Assembly: GCA_954871525.1 (NCBI GenBank)
Contig: OX940869.1
Coordinates: 26,688,001-26,752,000 of the forward strand
Reading direction: 5' to 3'
Length of the DNA stretch: 64,000 bases
DNA from: Parietaria judaica
Taxonomy: Eukaryota; Streptophyta; Magnoliopsida; Rosales; Urticaceae
In this document: in pieces, positions 47,151-59,013 of the stretch
Layout: every line of letters begins with the position of its first letter
How positions within the stretch are numbered: position 1 is the stretch's first letter
Notes under the pieces: generated by a model
Seen by the model: only the letters and a program-made list of their open reading frames with translations
Told to the model about the DNA's origin: nothing
Databases searched by the model: none
Translations under genes and position numbers: made by a program

Positions 47151-47516
47151 TCATGTAAATCGATACCATATGGTGCCTATTTTTTGAAACTTTTTCCGAA
47201 AATCAATCAGGTAAGTTTTCTGATATGTACCTCCATTGTTCTGGATCTGAACGTTGATTATGTTCCTAGTATTTTGTAGCTTTGCATTGGCATACTTAGC
47301 AATCATCTTAAACTTACGCAAAATATCTTTCAGCGAAATGCGTTCTTCTGCACTCATGGTAGACATGCTTGCATCTTCTTCTGCTGATTTTCTTTCTTTA
47401 TGATGAAGCCCTCCACTACATCTAGTTGAGCCATTTACAACCAATCTCCTTGGCCAAGCAATAAAATTACCGATGGCGTCTTCAACTGTTTTCATATCAA
47501 ATGATGGAATAAGCAC
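47151..47516 (-). pseudogene. CACTA: Tnp1/En-Spm-like DUF8039 segment
   Basis: The frame includes VEDAIGNFIAWPRRLVV, the core of the domain found next to the protease in Tnp1/En-Spm-like plant proteins. A Ser/Glu-rich linker and a segment LRKFKMIAKYANAKL follow and lead toward the protease exon. Confidence 0.65.
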
Positions 47517-48445
47517 AAGTTATGTCCTCGATGTGACCTCAGTATCATACCCATACGTTTTCCATGCCTAGTTCTATATTATGAACTTTATCCGTCGGCA
47601 GACAATTAACTTTCACTCGACCTACAGCAACTTCGATCTTGCCTCCATCGACCGCGTTTATGTAAAGAATGCAATCTTCGTCCGACTGTTGCGCCATGGA
47701 TTTGGGACGATGCGGTTCTTTTTCTTTTACAAACCAGTTACTCCTGCGAATACTGTTGGGTTCAACATACTAATTATTCACTTTCCATATCATCTTCACT
47801 TCTTACATCATATTCACTACCCCAAGCTTTATTATCTCGATCACTTGCTGCTTCCTCTTCACTATCCACATTTGCATCATTTTATTTACTTCCCATAGAT
47901 TCTTCACTTCCCGCATCTTCTTTACTTGCCATAGATTCTTCACTTCCCACATGACCTTAGTGCCCTTGGTTGACCACCCGCTCTCCCGCATTATAATCAA
48001 AATAATCGCTAGCACAGCCAACAACATCCCCATTATCATCATTACTATCCAAATTCACAGTGGATCCATGTCGTTGAATAATGACTTGCGTCAATTTGAG
48101 TGTATGTCTTTCTAATCTGTCAATATTGCTCGAGGCGCTTAAAGAAACTAGAGTGCCGATATAAGTAGAGCGTGAGCTATACTTAGATTGTCCCCTTAGA
48201 CGACCACTCTGGTCTTTGGTACCCAATGATCTTTGCAGGGGGGTCATCGTCGCCATCGACTTCCCACACTTTATCTCTTTCTTGTTTGGCTAAATCTTCC
48301 TGCGAATTAAAAAAAATAAAAAAACTATGTTATGTCCATCCATTATTTTAGGTACATAAAAAGGATAATGTACGTAATCTATCAATAAATGTAATTTCTT
48401 GTCAAAGATCGTTGAGAGTTGAAAAACATTGAAAATACTCTTCAA
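47517..48445 (-). pseudogene. CACTA: acidic linker region
   Basis: Several minus-strand pieces lie between the transposase-like and DUF8039 parts. One (47957-48256) reads TPLQRSLGTKDQSGRLRGQ and HTLKLTQVIIQRHG. In the preceding 47800-47950 an acidic Ser/Glu/Met/Lys motif (EESMASKEDAGS) is repeated. Stops separate the pieces; exon borders cannot be set. Confidence 0.5.
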
Positions 48446-49791
48446 CTATATAAGCAATATTAAACATTCATAAGTAACGTACACATTTTTCAAAGGCCAA
48501 CATTGACGGTAATATATAGCAACATATAAGGACAACTTGGATTTATTCTCTAATTTATAAAGATTATTCGAATCATGCATAACGTCCGATGCTCTTACCA
48601 TTTTCTCTACGACACTTTCTAAAGTTTCATCCTTTAGCGAGCCGTCTGGATTTTTCCGCGTCGCTACGTAAAGCAATGCTATGTCAGTACATGTTTCATG
48701 TTTTGCGTGCTGACAATAAATAAGCAGATTTGATTATAAGATAAATAATTTAGTAAAGTATTGGACCTTATAAGAACATTTGAAACATATGTATTGAATA
48801 ATGAAAATAAATATCTTACATATGCTTGATTATAAACTCGGTATCTGTTCCGTCCTGCTCTAGAGCTGTATTGATTTTCTTCCAATTTTCAGTAGATATT
48901 TTAGATTTTCTTTGAATTCATCGGTTTGTCTATACTCTATGAACATCTTCCAATGAACTTCAGAGACATTAGTGTAGTATTTTACTACCGCCGCTGGCTG
49001 ATCCAAAATGTTTACTTTTTTTATTATTGTTATATGGACGGACATATGTTGCCTACAAATCGCACCGAAATAGCCTAGCTGCTTCGCCGACTCTTTTCAA
49101 ACACGATTTCTTAGATCTCTTTGGAACGTCTACTTGTATATCTCGCCATATTCTCTCTTCAGTTGGGCATTCTCTTTAGACCTCCAAGTTTTAATATCGA
49201 TTGGAACATGTTCCCTAGTGAGTACACCCATATAGCTACTTTGACTACCCGGTTTGCCCGAAGGTTGACCATTTTCGTCGAAGCCAACACTAATTTTTTC
49301 CCCTGCGCTACTAACCTTATTAAATATCTTCATCATTGTTGCTTTTCGTTTCCCGTCATCTTCCGGTGAGAGCTTTTTTATAAACCTCTTATTTGAGGAA
49401 CCAACATCTAACGTAATGTTAAAAATCAAACAAATAAATTAGTCTACTACACACTCAACAACTAAAGTAATTAAAAGTTCTTTGGAATGTTACCCGAATC
49501 GCAATTAGGTATTTGGTCGCCCGAAGGAGTTTCAAGTTGTAAAGATGAAGGACGTTTGCTGCCGGATGACGGCTTCGTCTGCGAGGATGGAGGATGTTTC
49601 TTCATCGGAAGCGAAACACGTTTCCAAGATTGTGTATGCTTGTTGCCCGATGGTGGTGTTGGTTGTGTACACCAAACATGTTTTTTGCACGATTTTGATG
49701 TTGACAAACATTGTTTGCCCGTAGCCGGTGCCGATTTTGAAGTTGACAATGGTTGTGACGATGGCGTAGATTTCTTACCAGTATTGGACGA
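48446..49791 (-). pseudogene. CACTA: Ptta/En-Spm plant transposase-like gene start
   Basis: Exon 1 (about 49791-49494) is a Ser/Pro/Lys-rich low-complexity N-terminus from MSSNTGKKS to CDSG. A GT...AG intron (about 49493-49411) joins it to DVGSSNKRF, which leads to FDENGQPSGKPGSQSSYMGVLTREHVPI, the conserved start of Ptta/En-Spm transposase-type proteins. Downstream are a TAG and a TGA, HWKMFIEYRQTDEFKE, a frameshift, then YVATRKNPDGSLKDETLES (48676-48600). This corresponds to the TNPA-like DNA-binding partner of CACTA elements. Confidence 0.75.
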
Positions 49792-49837
49792 CATAATGAC
49801 CAATTTATACCTACAAATATATACATCTCCATCCTAA

Positions 49838-50384
49838 AAATATTCCAATTGATATTATAAACGATTTATAAAACAAAAATCCTTAACCATTTGTCATCTA
49901 ACGTAATTTATGTGAACAAAGCATCAACATATATGAACAATGTATGATCATCAAGTATCTGAATTAATTCATATAATCAGTGATAATAATATAGAAATAT
50001 GGATTTTAAATTACTGATACGTCCGTCTCCGGTAATCGTCTCTGGCGAAGGTCTCCAACAAACTTCTCTGGCGATCGTCTCGGGCAAGCTTCTCCAGCGG
50101 CTGTCTCCTCACATCGGCTTTGATGATGAAACAGAGCAATGATACAACGTCACAGTCCTTCGATTGGAGATAGAGCGTCACAAGCTTGAACGTCTCTGGC
50201 CAAACGTCTTTGGCCATGAATAGGGCAAAAAGAGGGTTAAGGTTATTAGGATAAGGAGGAAGAAGATAAAAAGCAGTTCAGATCGAAATTAGGGAAATGA
50301 AAAATAGAATAGCTTTTAGTGGGAAATCTTTGGGGGAAAATTAAATTTTCGTGCGACAAATTTCTTAAAATGCTTAACAACGCC
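49838..50384. other. Presumed leader of the minus-strand CACTA gene
   Basis: No domain recognised. A 68-codon minus frame (50011-50217) has imperfect internal repeats (LARDD, FARDD) coming from repeated cgtctc(t/g)ggc DNA. It may be leader or chance. Confidence 0.4.
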
Positions 50385-50878
50385 GTGGCAATAATATTCC
50401 CGCCGCGGCTATAGAGACATACAAAATTTCCAATCATAATCTGAGATTTATTTTTCATATTGGTTATAGGAATAAAATTACGGTCGCGACTATAATATAA
50501 TTAATCGCCCCGTTAGCCGCTGCTATAATAATGTCGTCGCGGCTAATGAGACCATTAAATTTTCCAATCTTAATCATTTTCTAATTCGCCTCGGCTATAT
50601 ATATCTAGCCGCGGCCATATGGTGCACAATTTGATCCGAGAACATGAATATTTTACGTTCCAGAATAGCTGCGGCGAAACATATATGGTCGCAACTGATT
50701 TGGGTTTATGACCCCGTTAGCCACGGCCATGAATGTCAAGGCCGCGGCCAAATGCTGCACAATTTGATCCGAGAGCATTAATATTATATGTTCCAGTATA
50801 GCCGCAGCGAAACATATATGCCCGCAATTGACCTGGGTTTATGACCATGTTCGCCGCAACTGAACTAGAATTCAGTGC
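50385..50878. repeat. CACTA-type GCCGCGGC array, middle
   Basis: Degenerate copies of the 133-bp unit seen at 62640-63330 (gggtttatgacc near 50697 and 50831; gatccgagagcatt; agccgc(a/g)gcgaaacat). It lies between the divergent CACTA genes and joins TNP2 coding DNA at about 50878. Confidence 0.8.
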
Positions 50879-51959
50879 AGATCCCCGAAATTTACGACTT
50901 GCCTTAGCTTATGATGGTACGAATCGTTCCATTAATAATTTGGTGATTTCATAATTATTCATGTAATTTACAGTTATGCTTTTTTAACTATTATATATTT
51001 TATAGGTATGAACCCTTTCAGCAACTTGAGTAATCAATATTGTGTTTGGCCAGTTATATTGGTGAATAACAATCTCCCACCTAAATTGTGTACGAAGAGA
51101 AAATTCCTTATGTTGACTCTTTGGGTATCTTGACCAAGCCAACCCAGAAACGATATTGATGTTTACTTGGCATTGTTACTCGAAGATTTAAGAATGTTAT
51201 GGGATGAAGGAGTTGAGGTTTTTATGATGCTTCTAGTCAACAAAAGTTCAATTTAAGAGAAATGTTGATGTAGACAATTAACGACTTCCCTGCGTACGGA
51301 AACCTGTCACAATACTCAGTCAAATGCCCCATTGTTTTTCCAGTTTGCATGAAAGAGACATCTTCGATCCGGCTGAAGTATGGGAAGAAGACCGTTTTCC
51401 TCAAAGACATAAGGTTTTTACCGTCCAATCACAATTATAGGAGTCTATCGAAGACATTTGAGAACAACGAAGAGCATCGAGATCCTCCTCGAATTTTGTT
51501 CGGTGAAGAAGTATATGAAATGGCCAAGAACAAGTATAAAGTGTTCAGCAAAATAAAAGGGCAAAAACTGAAGAAAGAGAAAGAAGAGGCATACCGTGGT
51601 TGAAAAAATCAATATTCTATGACATTCTGTATTTGAAGTCTCACTCTGTTCGCCATTGTTTGGATGTCATGCACATTGAAAAGAATGGTTGTGAATTTAT
51701 TGTTGGGACTTTGCTTGATGATCAAAATAAGACGAAAGACGGGAAAAAAGATAGAATGGATCTCAAACATTTAAATATAAGACCCAATTTGCATCTTGAG
51801 AATAGAGGAAAAAAATGATCTTACCGCCAACAAAATACACATTAGTTAGAGCAGAGAAACTATAGTTGTCTTCATGGATGGCATCAATAATGGTTCCTGA
51901 CAGGCATGCCTCAAACTAGAAAAAATTCGTATCTACGAAGAACTTGAAACTTATTGGGA
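50879..51959 (+). pseudogene. TNP2 transposase, left part
   Basis: Begins inside the protein at DPRNLRLALAYDG. A GT...AG intron (50917-51005) restores the codon and gives DGMNPFSNLSNQY, the hallmark TNP2 segment. Then WPVILVNNNLPPKLC, NDIDVYLALLLEDLRMLWDEGVEVF, SSIRLKYGKKTVFL, RFLPSNHNYRSL, FYDILYLKSHSVRHCLDVMHIEKNGC (51618-51700) and VPDRHASN. TNP2 is the catalytic transposase of CACTA elements. The N-terminal third is missing, several stops are present, and copia-2 interrupts it at LKLIG. Confidence 0.88.
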
Positions 51960-52064
51960 TGAATAATTGTAATTAGATGAGTTTATTACTGTTCACTATT
52001 AGGTTGTATATAAGCCTTTTACCAATCAATGAGAAACACAAGCTGAAAACCCAAAACAACTACA
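51960..52064 (+). repeat. Copia-2 5' LTR
   Basis: 105 bp, from TGAATAATTG to AACAACTACA, with tatataag near 52010 as a possible TATA box. The 3' LTR begins TGTTGTGAATAATTG, so about five bases seem lost from this end. The 3' LTR in turn lacks ~40 bp (tatataag ... gctgaa), including the TATA-like motif. Confidence 0.88.
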
Positions 52065-52080
52065 TGGTATCAGAGCTCGG
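52065..52080 (+). promoter_or_regulatory. Copia-2 primer binding site
   Basis: TGGTATCAGAGCTCGG: a perfect 12-base initiator-Met match immediately after the LTR. Confidence 0.93.
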
Positions 52081-53844
52081 GTTGAGAGCGTACCGGAGCG
52101 AGCCGTGTTGCTAGTGATTTGCCGGAGTTCAGACCGTGAGCGAAGGAGTAACTCGGCAAGAGCAGCAGCTGCTCGGAGTTAGGGTTTGGGAGCTCGAAGG
52201 AAGTCCAAGGACTCGGAGAGCGCAGAGCGAAGAAGCTCGGTCGATTGGGGTCGCCTGATAGATCCGACTACTGGGATCGACTGTGAAGCTCAGAGCTCGA
52301 AGCTGGATTGGGATTCGAAGCTCACAGAAGCTCCATTGAAGATCGAGTGGTGGTCGTGTTTGGAGGAGAGGCCTCAATCGAAGGAAGAGGCTTGAAGATC
52401 GTGTGTTAGGGCAAAAGTTGGTCGCTGCTGGAGAATCGCAGCTTCATCGAGGAAGAGGCTCGGTGAAGCTGGGCGAAGATTGAGTTGCAGTCGAAGACCT
52501 TCGATTCGAGAGTAGAAGCTCGAAGCTCTCAAAGATCAATCGAAGAAGAAGCTCAAGGGAGGAAGCTTGCTTGGGACGTGCAAATCGGAGATCTAATGTG
52601 ACTGACCTGGCGGCGGCGGTGGTCAGAGGTTTTTCCAGCGACTTCAGCGGTGGTCGTCGGCGACGGAGGCGAAAGCTCAGGCATTGGAGGCGTGAGCTCA
52701 GGCGACGGAGGGCAATTGCTCAGCGTGAGGAGCAGGAGAGAAACCAAAAACAAAAAGGCAAAAGAAAAGAAAAGAAAGGGAAATTCCTTTTTTATCCTTG
52801 GTGCTTTCTGCGTGTTTCTGCGTCCATTTTAGTGTGCCCACATGCATGGAAAAAAATTGTTTGTTTTGGGTGTGTTTCTGCGTGTGCCTGCACTGAAACC
52901 CACGTGCCTGCGCCCAGAAGAGGAGTTATTAGGGGTGAAAATTTTGTAATCGTTTCCCGGTTTTTTCCCGGTTCCGGTACCGGTCCCGAAACGGTTTAAA
53001 AAAAAATAAGGGAATTTTAGTTTGAAACTAGGAACCGGTACTTCCCGATTCACGGTTTATGGAACTGGGAACCAGAACCAGTACCAGAAGCAAAATTTCC
53101 CAATTTTTTGTACCGGTTCCGGTTTTAAACTACACGTAGTTTTAGATGTTTTCATATTATGTTGTTTTTAAATATTTTGTATGCTTATTATAGTTTTTGG
53201 GTTATATGTCGTTTATTATGACTTAAACTACGTGTAGTTTTTCGTTATTAGGTTTAATATTTACCATTTTACATTCTCAACCCTTTCAATCTCTCTATCT
53301 CCCTCTCTCATCCATTGCGCCGTCATATTCTTTTCTTCGCCGAGAACCCTCCACCGCGCGCAAGTTAGAAGTCTTCGTCTTCCAACTAGAAGATTTCGCT
53401 TGCAAGCAAAATGTATGTCTCGTGCTAAGTTTTTGTTTCTGCCATTAATTTTTTACTCGTGTTAAGTTTTTGTTTCGGCCATTGATTTTTGTCTCGTGTT
53501 AAGTATCGAATTTTTTCACGAATTTTTTCTTACTTTTTCCCAGTACCGGTTCCGATTTTCAAAAAAATAGGGAAATTTACAACTCGACCGGGAACCAGTA
53601 CCAAAAATAAAAATATCAAATTTTTGGGATAGGTACCAAAAACAACTAATTTCCCGGTTCCTGGTTCCGCTTTCACCCCTACGAGTTATTTTTCTGTCCG
53701 TGCCTGTGTCAAAACTCGTGTGCCAGCGCCCAGAAAATTATTTTGTGAGATCATTCTCTGTCCTTTCTCTTTTTGTTTATTGAACTTTGATTGGGTCCGG
53801 GGAGCCATAAGCTAGGATTCGGCAAAAAGTTCAAAGAAAAACAA
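52081..53844 (+). other. Copia-2 leader
   Basis: 52081-52560 is purine-rich with recurring gctcgaag/gctcggt motifs and no domain. 52560-52920 is mixed. A hAT-type element fills 52930-53681. Gag starts near 53848. Confidence 0.6.
52930..53681. mobile_element. Non-autonomous hAT-type element in the copia-2 leader
   Basis: Terminal inverted repeats TAGGGGTGAAA and TTTCACCCCTA; flanks ggagttat and cgagttat form an 8-bp duplication with one mismatch. Inside both ends are repeated ccggttccggtaccgg-type motifs, a common pattern of plant hAT elements beginning TAGGGGTG. No transposase. Confidence 0.85.
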
Positions 53845-53847
53845 GAT

Positions 53848-54589
53848 GTCGGCGGTCGATTTAAAAGGGATGACAGAGACAGAACTTGGAGAATCGGTTG
53901 AGTTCTTCAAAGCTTAGAAGGGGACTGGTATGTCGGGTCTTCTGAAATGAGAAAAGGCGGCGAAACTCGATCTTCAATCGATAGATTTGAAGCTCGATGG
54001 GCTGAATAGTTAGTTGGATTGGTCCCTCTGAGTAGAGAGAACTTTAGAGGCGAGGAACCTCGAGAGCTTTATTACAGGGGACGAAGAAAAGCCCGATGAA
54101 AGTGCTCCGAATTGAAAGGAATAGAGGGCCACTCACAGCGAGATCTATACGTGGCTACTTAGTTTGATGACTCGGGAGATCGCCACTGAAGTTCAGATGC
54201 TCCCAACCGTCAGAGATGTTGAGAGGGTCCTACACCGACACCGAGAACAAGATGAGAGTGTTCCAGATCCAACAAGACATTGGGCTAGTGGAACATGGAG
54301 ACAAATCAATAGGGGAGTATGCGAGAGAGGTGAAAAGGCTATGGGCTCAATATGATTATTTCTCAGCGCACGGGAATTGAGATTCTCCCAAGTGTACAAG
54401 GAGTCGAGAAATTGCACAGATTAGAACGATGAGATTCCTGGAGAAGTTGAACCCAACCTTCACACAGAGGAGGGCAATAATTCTATCGACGAAGGAAATT
54501 CCTCCGTTGGACGAGATAATTGCAGCGATGGTCGAGGAAGAGACCATAATGCAAGTACATGCCGAGGCCGGAGATGCTCCGGGTACGAG
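53848..54589 (+). pseudogene. Copia-2 gag, left part
   Basis: From ATGTCGGCGG: KLDGLN, then a broken stretch with the copia gag start, a conserved W and ESFITGDEEKPDESAP. LEKLNPTFTQRRAIILS, PPLDEIIAAMVEEE and HAEAGDAPGT follow. Several stops are present. It is cut at 54589 by the solo LTR and resumes at 57324. Confidence 0.8.
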
Positions 54590-57318
54590 TGTTGGGGAAA
54601 ATATTTAATGCCCCTCTGTCATATCTCGGGATGGGCCCTAGATCCATCGGGGTAACCTATAGAAATTTGTTTTACACGGAAAGGCCAATTTTACACTTTC
54701 CGAAGTTACTTCCTTTTCTAGAATCGAGCACCAAGATAACGGAGATTCGATCGGTTGAGTAATTAGTTATTTATTCAAACACGTAATTATTAATTCTAGT
54801 CAAGGAAATAAATAAAGCAATAAAATGGTTTTGCATTTATTTATCCAATGCATAAGGCCGTACCTATTTCTCAAGACGACTTCCACTGCGCTTTCTGAAT
54901 TTAGGCAGAGCTTCCGCCGGACTTTGAGAATGCTCCTAGAAAGGTTGAGCAGAGCTTCCGCACGACTTCTAAAGCAACAAGGAAACTCCCAAAGCCTTCC
55001 GGGATATTCTCTAGAACTTCCTCGTACACAAAGTGTGGGCTTCGTTTGACGGAACTTCGTTGCTTCTAGCCTAGCCAATTTCTAGAGAGAGAGAGAGAGA
55101 ATTCAAGAGCTTCTTTGAGAGAGAGAACTCGACTTTTGCTTGTGAGAGTGTTATGGAAATGTGATGCTTAAGCCTTGTATTTATAGTAAAAAGCATGCAC
55201 ACATAACTTCCAATTTTAGATAAATCAATTAACCTTAATTAGTGTCAATTACAAATCAATCAACCATAATTAGTGTTAATCATAAATTAATCAAGAATCA
55301 ATTCCAACCTTCCCATTTTATAGGAGTTCGAAATTATGATGATTGAAATACCTAAGATTTAATTTCATATGATTTAAATATGTATCATGAAAATCAAATA
55401 CCTACCATATTGGGTAAAATTCGATTTTATCATATTTTAATCAAGGGAATACATTTTCTTTAATTAAAATAAATACCAAAAAATCCAATCCCATTCCATG
55501 AATAGGTTTATGCGATTTCTAACATTATTCTTAATCAAAAATTAATTCCAATTAAATCAATTTAGGTGACACATGATTTATCAATCTTTTCCTTATTTGT
55601 AAATAACCTATCTATTAAATAATGTCATGAATCAATCAAAATTAATTCTCATGCAGTATGAATCTTTATTTAAAACTTGCAAATCAAGTTCTTATGATTC
55701 ATGCATAATTAATATTCATGATATGATTCTTATTTATTTAATTTAGATTAATACCATATTTGAATATGATTAATTAGTATCTTAAATTACCATAACATAT
55801 AAATTTCGATTTCTACTCATGTTCAAAATCGCCAACTAATTGCTTGGTAACCAAGCTTGGTAATTTCCATGATTCAAAATCTTACCTTATATGTTTATCA
55901 TGATAATTAACATAATTAATTTTTAATTAAAATATGATAAGGAAAATACCTAGTGGGCTTATCCACCAAGGCTTGGTCGAATTTCCTCTCTTACTATTAG
56001 CTAAGATTAAACCCAATGGACCTAGCCCATTAATTTTATCTTTAAGTAATTCTCATAAATTAATATAACCTCTTGTTATGATATATAATTCATATCTTTT
56101 TATCTGTAGATTTGACACATATAATCATAGAAGAAAAAACTCTTAGAATTAAATTTACTACAACATTGATGTTGACAATTTATTCCAGTTTTGACTTTTT
56201 CTAATCAGCTATTTCTTTGGCAAAACTTTAGGTACTTTTGCCGCAACTTTTTGAAACTTTCCAAAACTTGACACAAGCTTCAGTTTCATTTTTTTTTTAA
56301 CATAAATTAGAATACAAATATTCTAACTGTACGATTGGTCCTTTACAGAGCTATCCTGGGGACCATGGACCCACATCACTTAAGCTTCATTGGATTAATC
56401 CGTTAACTCCGGTGTTACTCCACTAAAAACCCGAAGTTGTACTCTTTAGTGATGCGAATAATATATTCCTTATATCTTAAGGTGTCCAGTGATATAATTA
56501 AATTCCAGTGATTAATCTTTCACTTGATGATTCACACTTGAGCAGGCGTTTTACCGTTTAGCCCCTTAGTGCTTTTCTTCCTGAATTCCATCGGTGGTAT
56601 TGTAGACGACTCACTTATGATTTCGAGATGTAAGCTGCGCATGAGTCCCATATTACTTCTCACGACCGACAATTCCGGGAATCATCTTGACTTAGTAAAA
56701 AGCTATGTGATATCCATATCTGTGATCGAGCTACCCTTCCCTGTCAACTATCATGTTCCCAATATACTGGCTTTGGGAACAGCGTTATGTTGTGTTCTTT
56801 AACTAGCAAATCAAAGAACAATCAAGCTAACAGTCAGGGTTCAAGTTCACTTCAGGATTTAGATTAATTACCATTTGACCATCTTTTACGACTTAGTTCA
56901 AAGTTGTCAGTGACGGTCTTAGTTTAGCAACTTTCAGAACTTAGTCAAGTCCTATCCAGTACAAAGACACTTCGTACTTAATACACTTAATGGGTATGAC
57001 ACACATATCTATCCAAAATAGGATTTTCTCCATTTAGTCGTATTAATGACTTTATCAATTAAGAGGCTCCCACCCGCTTAATTAAGTCACGGATACATTT
57101 AAGTTCATTTATTGCATCTATCAATTCTTTCTCACATTGACTCTTGTGTGATGGATAGATTACAATTGCATTCCATTATGAACTATGGATAAACATTCGA
57201 TTATACATAAAGAACTATAAAAAAGATTATCATAATAAGTGCATTCTTTATTAAGAGTGACGTCATAAACTTTTACAATGGGTAAATAAAACATTGTTTA
57301 AGGGCAATATGCCTAACA
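54590..57318 (-). mobile_element. Antisense 2.7-kb solo LTR inside copia-2 gag
   Basis: Runs from TGTTGGGG to GCCTAACA, flanked by the perfect duplication acgag (54585-54589 and 57319-57323). On its own strand it starts TGTTAGGCATATTGCCC and has TATAAATAC at 55185-55177, then a R/U5-like part with GTACGGCCTTATGCATTGG, related to 4430-4450. It therefore belongs to the same broad LTR family as 3276-4679 and 33197-35364. Confidence 0.95.
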
Positions 57319-58310
57319 ACGAGGTTTGCACTGACTGTTGGAGCGAGCGACAGTAGAGACCATAAAGAAACTCGGCAGTGTTACAATTGTGGTGCGACTA
57401 GCCACCTGAGGGCGGGATTTCCAAAGGCACCGAAGGAGAGTGAGTACATCAATCGAGGATAGTCTAGTGCCCGCGGGCGTGAACAGTTTGGAGGCCGTGG
57501 CCGTGGTGGTCATAGAGGTGGTTACAATGGTAGTCATCGTGCACACCTGACGGCTGGAGACGATGAAGAGGAAGACACGGAACTGATCTTCACCAAGAAG
57601 AAGGTTATCGAGATGTTCAAGAACGATAGGCTGGTGGAGCAAGCAGGCAAGAAGCCCCCCTGACTGAAGGGAGTAATGTTGCGATGTTCACTTGTAAGGC
57701 TCCTTCTTCTAGTCGGATTACACGAAGAAAATATTGGATAGTGGATTCGGGTGCTACTAAACATGTGACTGGCAGTTCGAATGAATTCACTAAATATACC
57801 CAGCTAGCAGTCCCTGAGAAGATACAAACTGCCGATGGCACATTCCAACCTGTTATTGGAAATGGTATAGTTGGGTGTACGTATCGTATGACCTTGACAG
57901 ATGTGCTACATGCTCCGTCATTTCCAGTGAACCCTTTGTCCATAAGTGCCGCTATTATCCGATTAAACTGTAGAGTGAAGTTTGATATTCTTAAGGTGGT
58001 GTTTCAGGAGAAGGGAACCGGTCGGGTACTTGGAACTGGAACTTGGTGTAACGGGCTGCGGTACATGGACCGAGAAGGTATGGATGCGGCGTTGGCGTCC
58101 ATGGTGGAGAAAGAAGACACGAAGATGTCCGGCGCTAGTGCGGTTGGCGAGTTGGTGTTGCATCACCAACGCATGGGACACCCATCTTTTGGAACCTTGA
58201 AGATGTTATATCTGTTATTGTATGAAAAGTCTGATAAACAGAAACTTGTATGTGATTCGTGTGAATTTGGAAAACATACAAGGAGCTCTTATGTTAGCTC
58301 GGGCAGATAG
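57319..58310 (+). pseudogene. Copia-2 gag end, zinc knuckle and protease
   Basis: The knuckle reads CYNCGATSHLRAGF; the final Cys of CCHC is missing. An RGG-like stretch (GGRGRGGHRGGYNG) and EMFKNDRLVEQAG follow. From 57684 an open frame gives the protease (YWIVDSGATKHVTGS, intact DSGAT), then TLTDVLHAPSFPVNPLSI, the pre-integrase HHQRMGHPSFGTL and the integrase zinc part CDSCEFGKHTRSSY. Confidence 0.9.
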
Positions 58311-59012
58311 AAGCATTCACCTTTTTTTATTTGATTCATTCAAATGTATGGGGACCATGTCCCACGACGTCAATACATGGATATCGTTATTATGTGACGT
58401 TTATTGATTGCCATACTCGTGTTACTTGGTTATATCTGATGAAAAATAAGAGTGAAGTGCTTACATGTTTCAAAGACTTTCACAAAAGGGTTCAAACTCA
58501 TTATGGTGCCGTGTTGAAGGTTCTAGTATCTCGGTATCATTCTGTGGTCAAGACACTGAGGTCAGATAATGAGACGGACTACATCAATAGTGCCTTAAGA
58601 GAATATCTATCCCTCTATGGGATCGATCATCAGACTACGTGCCCATATACCTCAGAACAGAATGGAGTTGCAGAACGGAAGAACCGACATCTTCTCGAAA
58701 TAGCTCGGTGTATGATGATCGAGAAGAATGTTCCAAAGTACTTGTAGGGGAAGCTATTATGATAGCGTCGTACCTAGTGAACAAGATGATGTCGAGGGTG
58801 TTAGATGGAAGAACACCAATGGAGATCTTGGGACTAGGTACCGAAGGACTTGTTCCCAACAAAGTTTTTGGATGTGTGTATTTTTTCAAGGACAACAGGT
58901 CAACAGTCGGGAAGTTGGATCATTGAGCCGTGAAGTGTATCTTCGTAGGATACTCTCCTACTCAGAAAGGGTATGTATGTTGGAGCCCTGTCGAGAAGTG
59001 ACAGTTTGTTAA
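58311..59012 (+). pseudogene. Copia-2 integrase
   Basis: HSNVWGPC has Asn in place of the first catalytic Asp (usually HSDVWGP). The second Asp is in TLRSDNETDY and the Glu in EQNGVAERKN. Further: MIASYLVNKMMSRVLDGRTPME, VFGCVYFF, and after a stop VFVGYSPTQKGY-like coding. Frameshifts near 58310 and 58740. Confidence 0.88.
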
Positions 59013-59013
59013 C

